Source of the DNA: Siminovitchia fortis
Lineage (GTDB): Bacteria; Bacillota; Bacilli; Bacillales; Bacillaceae_C
DNA length: 64,000 nucleotides
Assembly: GCF_003605365.2 (NCBI RefSeq)
Contig: NZ_QYTU02000012.1
Location: 1 to 64,000 of the forward strand
Direction: 5' to 3'
Below, piece after piece: positions 61,338-64,000 of the stretch (positions are counted from its first letter, which is position 1; each line of letters opens with the position of its first letter). A program made the position numbers and the translations under genes. The notes under the pieces were generated by a model that did no database searches, was not told the origin of the DNA, and saw nothing but the letters and a program-made list of their open reading frames with translations.

Positions 61338-61742
61338 ATGGATTTTACCATTGATCAAAAGTTGGAAAAAGACATCTCCAAAGCGGTCAACGGTGAATAC
61401 AGCGCTATAGCCTGTTATGGAAAGTTGATAGAGATGGCACCTTCAGAGAGGGAAAAAAAGATCATACGGGAGATCCGGAATGATGAAATCCGCCATTTTC
61501 ATCATATTTCAGCTATTTATATGCTTGTGATGAACATGCAGCCAGAACCAAGAATTGTTGGAAAGTGTCCAAACCATTTTACGGATGGTTTAAAATTCGC
61601 ATTTGAAGATGAACAGGAGACGGTCGATTTTTATCACGAAATTGCCGATAAGGCGCAGGATCATTATATTCGGCATCTGTTTCGACGGGCAGCCGCAGAT
61701 GAACAGAACCACGCCGTCTGGTTTTTGTCGATGATGCGCTGA
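61338..61742 (+). CDS. Ferritin-like (YhjR-type) diiron/rubrerythrin-fold protein
   Basis: 134 residues, four-helix bundle. Carboxylate/His ligands appear in NGEYSAIACYGKL, RNDEIRHFHHIS, FYHEIADKAQDH and ADEQNHAVW, the E..ExxH pattern of ferritin-like proteins. Similar to B. subtilis YhjR, a sporulation-linked protein by recall. AGGGAGG precedes ATG 61338. The 61151-61337 gap has a perfect AAGGAGGTG three bases before an ATG (61192, 30 codons), probably not a gene. Confidence 0.82.
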   Translation: MDFTIDQKLEKDISKAVNGEYSAIACYGKLIEMAPSEREKKIIREIRNDEIRHFHHISAIYMLVMNMQPEPRIVGKCPNHFTDGLKFAFEDEQETVDFYHEIADKAQDHYIRHLFRRAAADEQNHAVWFLSMMR

Positions 61743-61770
61743 AGAACTGGGTTTGTACATCTGCAAAAAA

Positions 61771-61920
61771 GGAGAGCGCTCAACTTTTCTATTGTAACTT
61801 GTCCGAGTCCCTGGCTGGCTCTTGGGTTGAAGGCGGTTACTCCCCCAACTTTTCCGATTCAATTTCCTCTTCGCTTTCCAGAATTACTCTCAACTTTTCT
61901 GATTTACCAATAAATTGCCG
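61771..61920. repeat. Second-family repeat array (AGAGTA core), reverse orientation
   Basis: In reverse complement the words GAGAGTAATTCTGGAAAGCG, AATCGGAAAAGTTGGGGGAG and AATAGAAAAGTTGAGCGCTC repeat the pattern of 38684-38815. Clear cores (as TACTCT/TCCTCT on the plus strand) at 61885 and 61865 are 20 nt apart; the rest is more worn. No gene in 61743-62054. Confidence 0.65.
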
Positions 61921-62054
61921 GCAACGAACAAAACCTCATAAAAAATTTGTAAAACGAAAGACACGTCTCCCTTTCAATCTACATTATTAGAGAAAGGAGA
62001 TGCCCCTTGTCTGTGGAATATTAAGAGTACAACCAAATCCGGGGAGGGTCGACG

Positions 62055-62570
62055 ATGGAAAATATGTTGTATACTTCTGGAGCAGCCAAGGCTTTGGGAA
62101 TAGGGGTCAGTACCCTCAGAAATTATGCTGTTATGCTGGAATCAAAAGGATACCATTTTGAGCGCGGTTCGAATAATGGGCGGATATTCAGAGAGAAGGA
62201 TATTTCACAGATACGGAAAATGATCGAGAAAATGACGGAAGAAGGGATGACGGTAGATCAGGCGGCGGAACTAACTGCAGGCCAGTCGGGAAAAGTGGAA
62301 GTGCAGGCGGCTGAACTGGAGGAAAGAACGGAATTGGATATAGACAGGCTATGCGAAAAAATCACTCAGTTGGAAGAGCAGCAGACGAATTTGGCCGAGA
62401 TCAACCGTCAGCTTGCTCTTCAAGTGGAACGGCTGACGGAAAAAATTGAAGAACGGGAACGGGATCAGCAGCTGTTTGAAATGATGGAAAATGCGCGGAA
62501 CCGGAAGAAAAGAAAGGGAATGTTCTTTTTACGGCCTTTCACATTTTCGGACAAGAAATCAACGGTTTGA
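62055..62570 (+). CDS. MerR-like HTH coiled-coil protein (DUF3967-like)
   Basis: 171 residues. N-terminal MerR-type helix-turn-helix (YTSGAAKALGIGVSTLRNYA, about residues 6-25, then FREKDI) and a long coiled coil (about 75-155, Glu/Gln/Lys heptads), ending with a basic tail. Similar proteins on Bacillus plasmids and chromosomes may act in DNA partition or gene control; RacA has a like layout. ATG 62055 has GGGGAGGG upstream. No effector domain is present. Confidence 0.75.
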   Translation: MENMLYTSGAAKALGIGVSTLRNYAVMLESKGYHFERGSNNGRIFREKDISQIRKMIEKMTEEGMTVDQAAELTAGQSGKVEVQAAELEERTELDIDRLCEKITQLEEQQTNLAEINRQLALQVERLTEKIEERERDQQLFEMMENARNRKKRKGMFFLRPFTFSDKKSTV

Positions 62571-62590
62571 CCTGTTTTTTTATTTGTACA

Positions 62591-62615
62591 GTTTCATATG
62601 AATCTGAAGGGGTAC
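62591..62615 (+). promoter_or_regulatory. Sigma-B promoter of csbD
   Basis: GTTTCA (62591-62596), 13-nt spacer, GGGTAC (62610-62615): close to the general-stress consensus GTTTAA-N12-15-GGGWAW. CsbD is a known sigma-B regulon member in B. subtilis, which supports the call. Confidence 0.75.
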
Positions 62616-62646
62616 GTATAACTATAACTTTAAGGAGGTATTCCTC

Positions 62647-62838
62647 ATGAGAGATTCAGATGGAACTAAGAAAAAGCTGGAAGGAACCTGGGACAAGGTT
62701 AAAGGCGGAGCCAAAGATGCATTCGGGGATGCTGTTGATAATGAAAGACTGCAGGCAGAAGGCAAATGGGATAAGGCAAAAGGTGAAGCGAAGAAAAAAT
62801 ATGGCGAAGCCAAAGGAAAACTTACTGATTGGGATTGA
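62647..62838 (+). CDS. csbD: CsbD-family general stress protein
   Basis: 63 residues, hydrophilic, with the twofold repeat LEGTWDKVKGGAKDAFGD and AEGKWDKAKGEAKKKYGE that defines CsbD. Natively flexible stress protein of unknown action. TAAGGAGG lies before ATG 62647. Confidence 0.9.
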   Translation: MRDSDGTKKKLEGTWDKVKGGAKDAFGDAVDNERLQAEGKWDKAKGEAKKKYGEAKGKLTDWD

Positions 62839-62857
62839 TACTGGCAATCCAATTTGG

Positions 62858-62888
62858 CAGGCACTTCCAAGGGAAGGCCTGTTTTTTT
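62858..62888 (+). terminator. Intrinsic terminator of csbD
   Basis: CAGGCACTTCC and GGAAGGCCTG pair with one mismatch, loop AAG, then TTTTTTT. Confidence 0.88.
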
Positions 62889-62930
62889 GGATGATTTACC
62901 GCGTAACGGTTATAAAATCATAGGGCCGGG

Positions 62931-62960
62931 GCTTCGCGTACGCGAAGCTTTTCGCTTTTT
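62931..62960 (+). terminator. Palindromic hairpin with T-rich tail
   Basis: GCTTCGCGTACGCGAAGC is an 18-bp perfect palindrome, followed by TTTTCGCTTTTT. It closely resembles the stem at 55786-55811. Confidence 0.65.
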
Positions 62961-63055
62961 ACATAAAATTTTCAAAAAAGAAGTTTGTTGTAGGGAAGAC
63001 TGGGAATATTGAACAAGAAAGTTTAAATTTTGGACACATATTTTTTATTTTTTTC

Positions 63056-63102
63056 TGAAAGCGATTCAAATCGGTTGAAAAGTGCGTTAAAATAAGTATA
63101 AG
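63056..63102 (+). promoter_or_regulatory. Sigma-A promoter with cre-like site before the 50-residue gene
   Basis: TTGAAA (63075-63080), 16-nt spacer, TATAAG (63097-63102). TGAAAGCGATTCAA (63056-63069) matches the cre consensus at 13 of 14 positions and lies just upstream of the -35. Confidence 0.6.
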
Positions 63103-63129
63103 ATGTCAAATCTTAAATGGGGTGGTCTT

Positions 63130-63282
63130 TTGCATAGAGATCATGAACAACTTGAAAAAATAATTGATAGTCTTGCTGAAATGGGAGTGAATATTTCAGT
63201 CACGAAATCCCGGCTGGAACTTTTCAGAATCCTTGACGAAGTACAGGCTGTCCCAGGGTATACCGAATACCATGTAGAATAA
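63130..63282 (+). CDS. 50-residue protein, unknown
   Basis: TTG 63130 has GGGGTGG six bases upstream; an in-frame ATG at 63103 falls on the promoter's start point. The protein reads LHRDHEQLEKIIDSLAEMG then NISVTKSRLELFRILDE and ends near YTEYHVE: two amphipathic helices. A promoter before it and a strong terminator after it make it a likely gene. No family recognised; a small regulator or spore protein are both possible. Confidence 0.65.
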   Translation: MHRDHEQLEKIIDSLAEMGVNISVTKSRLELFRILDEVQAVPGYTEYHVE

Positions 63283-63289
63283 AAACGAA

Positions 63290-63317
63290 GCGGGCTGGTA
63301 CATTTGTACCGGCCCGC
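63290..63317. terminator. Bidirectional terminator
   Basis: GCGGGCTGGTACA and TGTACCGGCCCGC pair (one G-U) across TT. T-rich DNA on both sides serves the small gene and the convergent DedA-like gene. Confidence 0.88.
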
Positions 63318-63326
63318 GTTGTTGTT

Positions 63327-63920
63327 TTACTTGCTTTCCGCTGTTTTCTTTCTGGTGAGAATCAGGCGGTAAATGATAAAAGCGATGACCGCAATTCCCC
63401 CGATCCCCAGGGTCAGATAGGCAAAATTTTCTTCAATGAACGGCTTGGCTCTGACACCGAGGGCCGCAATGATGGCTGCTTCAAGGAAAAACCGCCCGCC
63501 TCTGCCCAAGATGGACCAAAAAACGAGTGTCCTGATTTTCACTTTGGAAATTCCCGAAAAAATGGTAAACACTTTGTATGGGACAGGCGTAAAGGCCGCT
63601 ATTAATATCGCCATGGCGCCGTATCTTTCAAAGTAATATTCGACCTTATCAATTTTGTCCTCCTTGATAAAACGGAGCAAAATGGGCCTTCCCAGTTTTT
63701 TTCCGATGTACCATCCAAGCAGCGCCCCCAAAATGGAAGCCACAGTGGTGTAAAAAGCATACAGCCAGACTTTGTCGGGTGAGGCGATCCCCATAGGAAT
63801 CAACAAGACCTCGGGAATGATCGGCGAAAAAGAGGAATCCGTAAAGGAAACAATGATAAGTCCCAGCACTCCATAGTCCATCAGCCAATTTTCAATAACT
63901 GCAAGCCATTCTGATATCAT
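63327..63920 (-). CDS. DedA/VTT-family (YqaA-like) membrane protein
   Basis: 197 residues, four to five membrane segments of the VTT/SNARE-associated type. Family motifs: the re-entrant SFSPIIPEVLLIPMG, LGWYIGKKLGR, FTPVPYKVFTIFSGI and GRGGRFFLEA with the conserved Arg. Family members move phospholipids or undecaprenyl phosphate across the membrane. AAAAGGAG precedes ATG 63920. Single gene; 63921-64000 shows nothing more. Confidence 0.88.
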   Translation of the reverse strand: MISEWLAVIENWLMDYGVLGLIIVSFTDSSFSPIIPEVLLIPMGIASPDKVWLYAFYTTVASILGALLGWYIGKKLGRPILLRFIKEDKIDKVEYYFERYGAMAILIAAFTPVPYKVFTIFSGISKVKIRTLVFWSILGRGGRFFLEAAIIAALGVRAKPFIEENFAYLTLGIGGIAVIAFIIYRLILTRKKTAESK

Positions 63921-64000
63921 TCAAATATACTCCTTTTAGATGACGAATTGCTAAAAGAAGTATAGCATTATTCCATCAGTCCGTCAGCACAATTTGGCAG

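Overview
The window looks like a chromosome segment from an endospore-forming Bacillaceae (low to mid G+C Firmicutes). The basis is Bacillus-type gene families (ComK, CsgA-like spore protein, YqhV, YndM, YodQ-like deacylase, CsbD, HPr/EI with Bacillus-like sequence), strong AGGAGG ribosome binding sites, many TTG/GTG starts, cre-like CcpA sites, a Fur box, and sigma-A, sigma-B and sigma-54 promoters. No rRNA, tRNA, CRISPR array or intact insertion sequence was seen.

Layout. 1-5.9 kb: two tandem secreted proteins with Ig-like repeats (the second an M30-like metalloprotease), a large array of phased 20-21 nt repeats, a zinc-ribbon/HtrA-like membrane protease and an SGNH esterase. 6.8-14.7 kb: a D-galactonate catabolic operon (IclR regulator, KDPGal-type aldolase, DgoK, tripartite tricarboxylate transporter TctCBA, DgoD, 2-hydroxyacid dehydrogenase) with repeated operator-like dyads at both promoters. 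15.2-26 kb: a phosphotransferase (PTS) island: class II aldolase, triose-phosphate-isomerase-like protein, YjbQ, PRD regulator, galactitol-type EIIA/B/C, pentulose-phosphate-epimerase-like protein, aldehyde dehydrogenase, then HPr and EI. 26-33 kb: HAD phosphatase, IS630 remnant, methyltransferase, YdcZ transporter, Fur-controlled siderophore-binding lipoprotein, ABC exporter and a DUF6241-like protein.

33-44.4 kb: a polar amino acid ABC importer, a PucR-type regulator, and a catabolic operon (class III aminotransferase, two-subunit CoA transferase, thiolase, YodQ-like M20 deacylase, YjiH-like transporter) that reads as conversion of an amino acid through a 3-oxo acid and its CoA ester to acetyl-CoA. 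44.5-53.4 kb: small spore and competence-type genes, among them CsgA, ComK and an ECF-size sigma factor, a probable toxin-antitoxin pair (DUF5986-like plus XRE/ImmA), a decayed nucleotidyltransferase and a YkuD transpeptidase. 53.7-59.2 kb: a sigma-54 activator, an enhancer-like pair of 17-bp dyads, a GG-N10-GC promoter and E1alpha/E1beta/E2 of an acetoin-type dehydrogenase without E3. 59.6-64 kb: formamidase with an FmdB zinc ribbon, ferritin-like protein, MerR-like coiled-coil protein, CsbD, a 50-residue protein and a DedA/VTT membrane protein.

The least explained signals are two families of degenerate intergenic repeats phased at 20-21 nt (about two helical turns) at five loci, and a large fold-back element at 35.3 kb. 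The PTS island with its TIM-like and YjbQ genes is the best candidate for an undescribed catabolic pathway.
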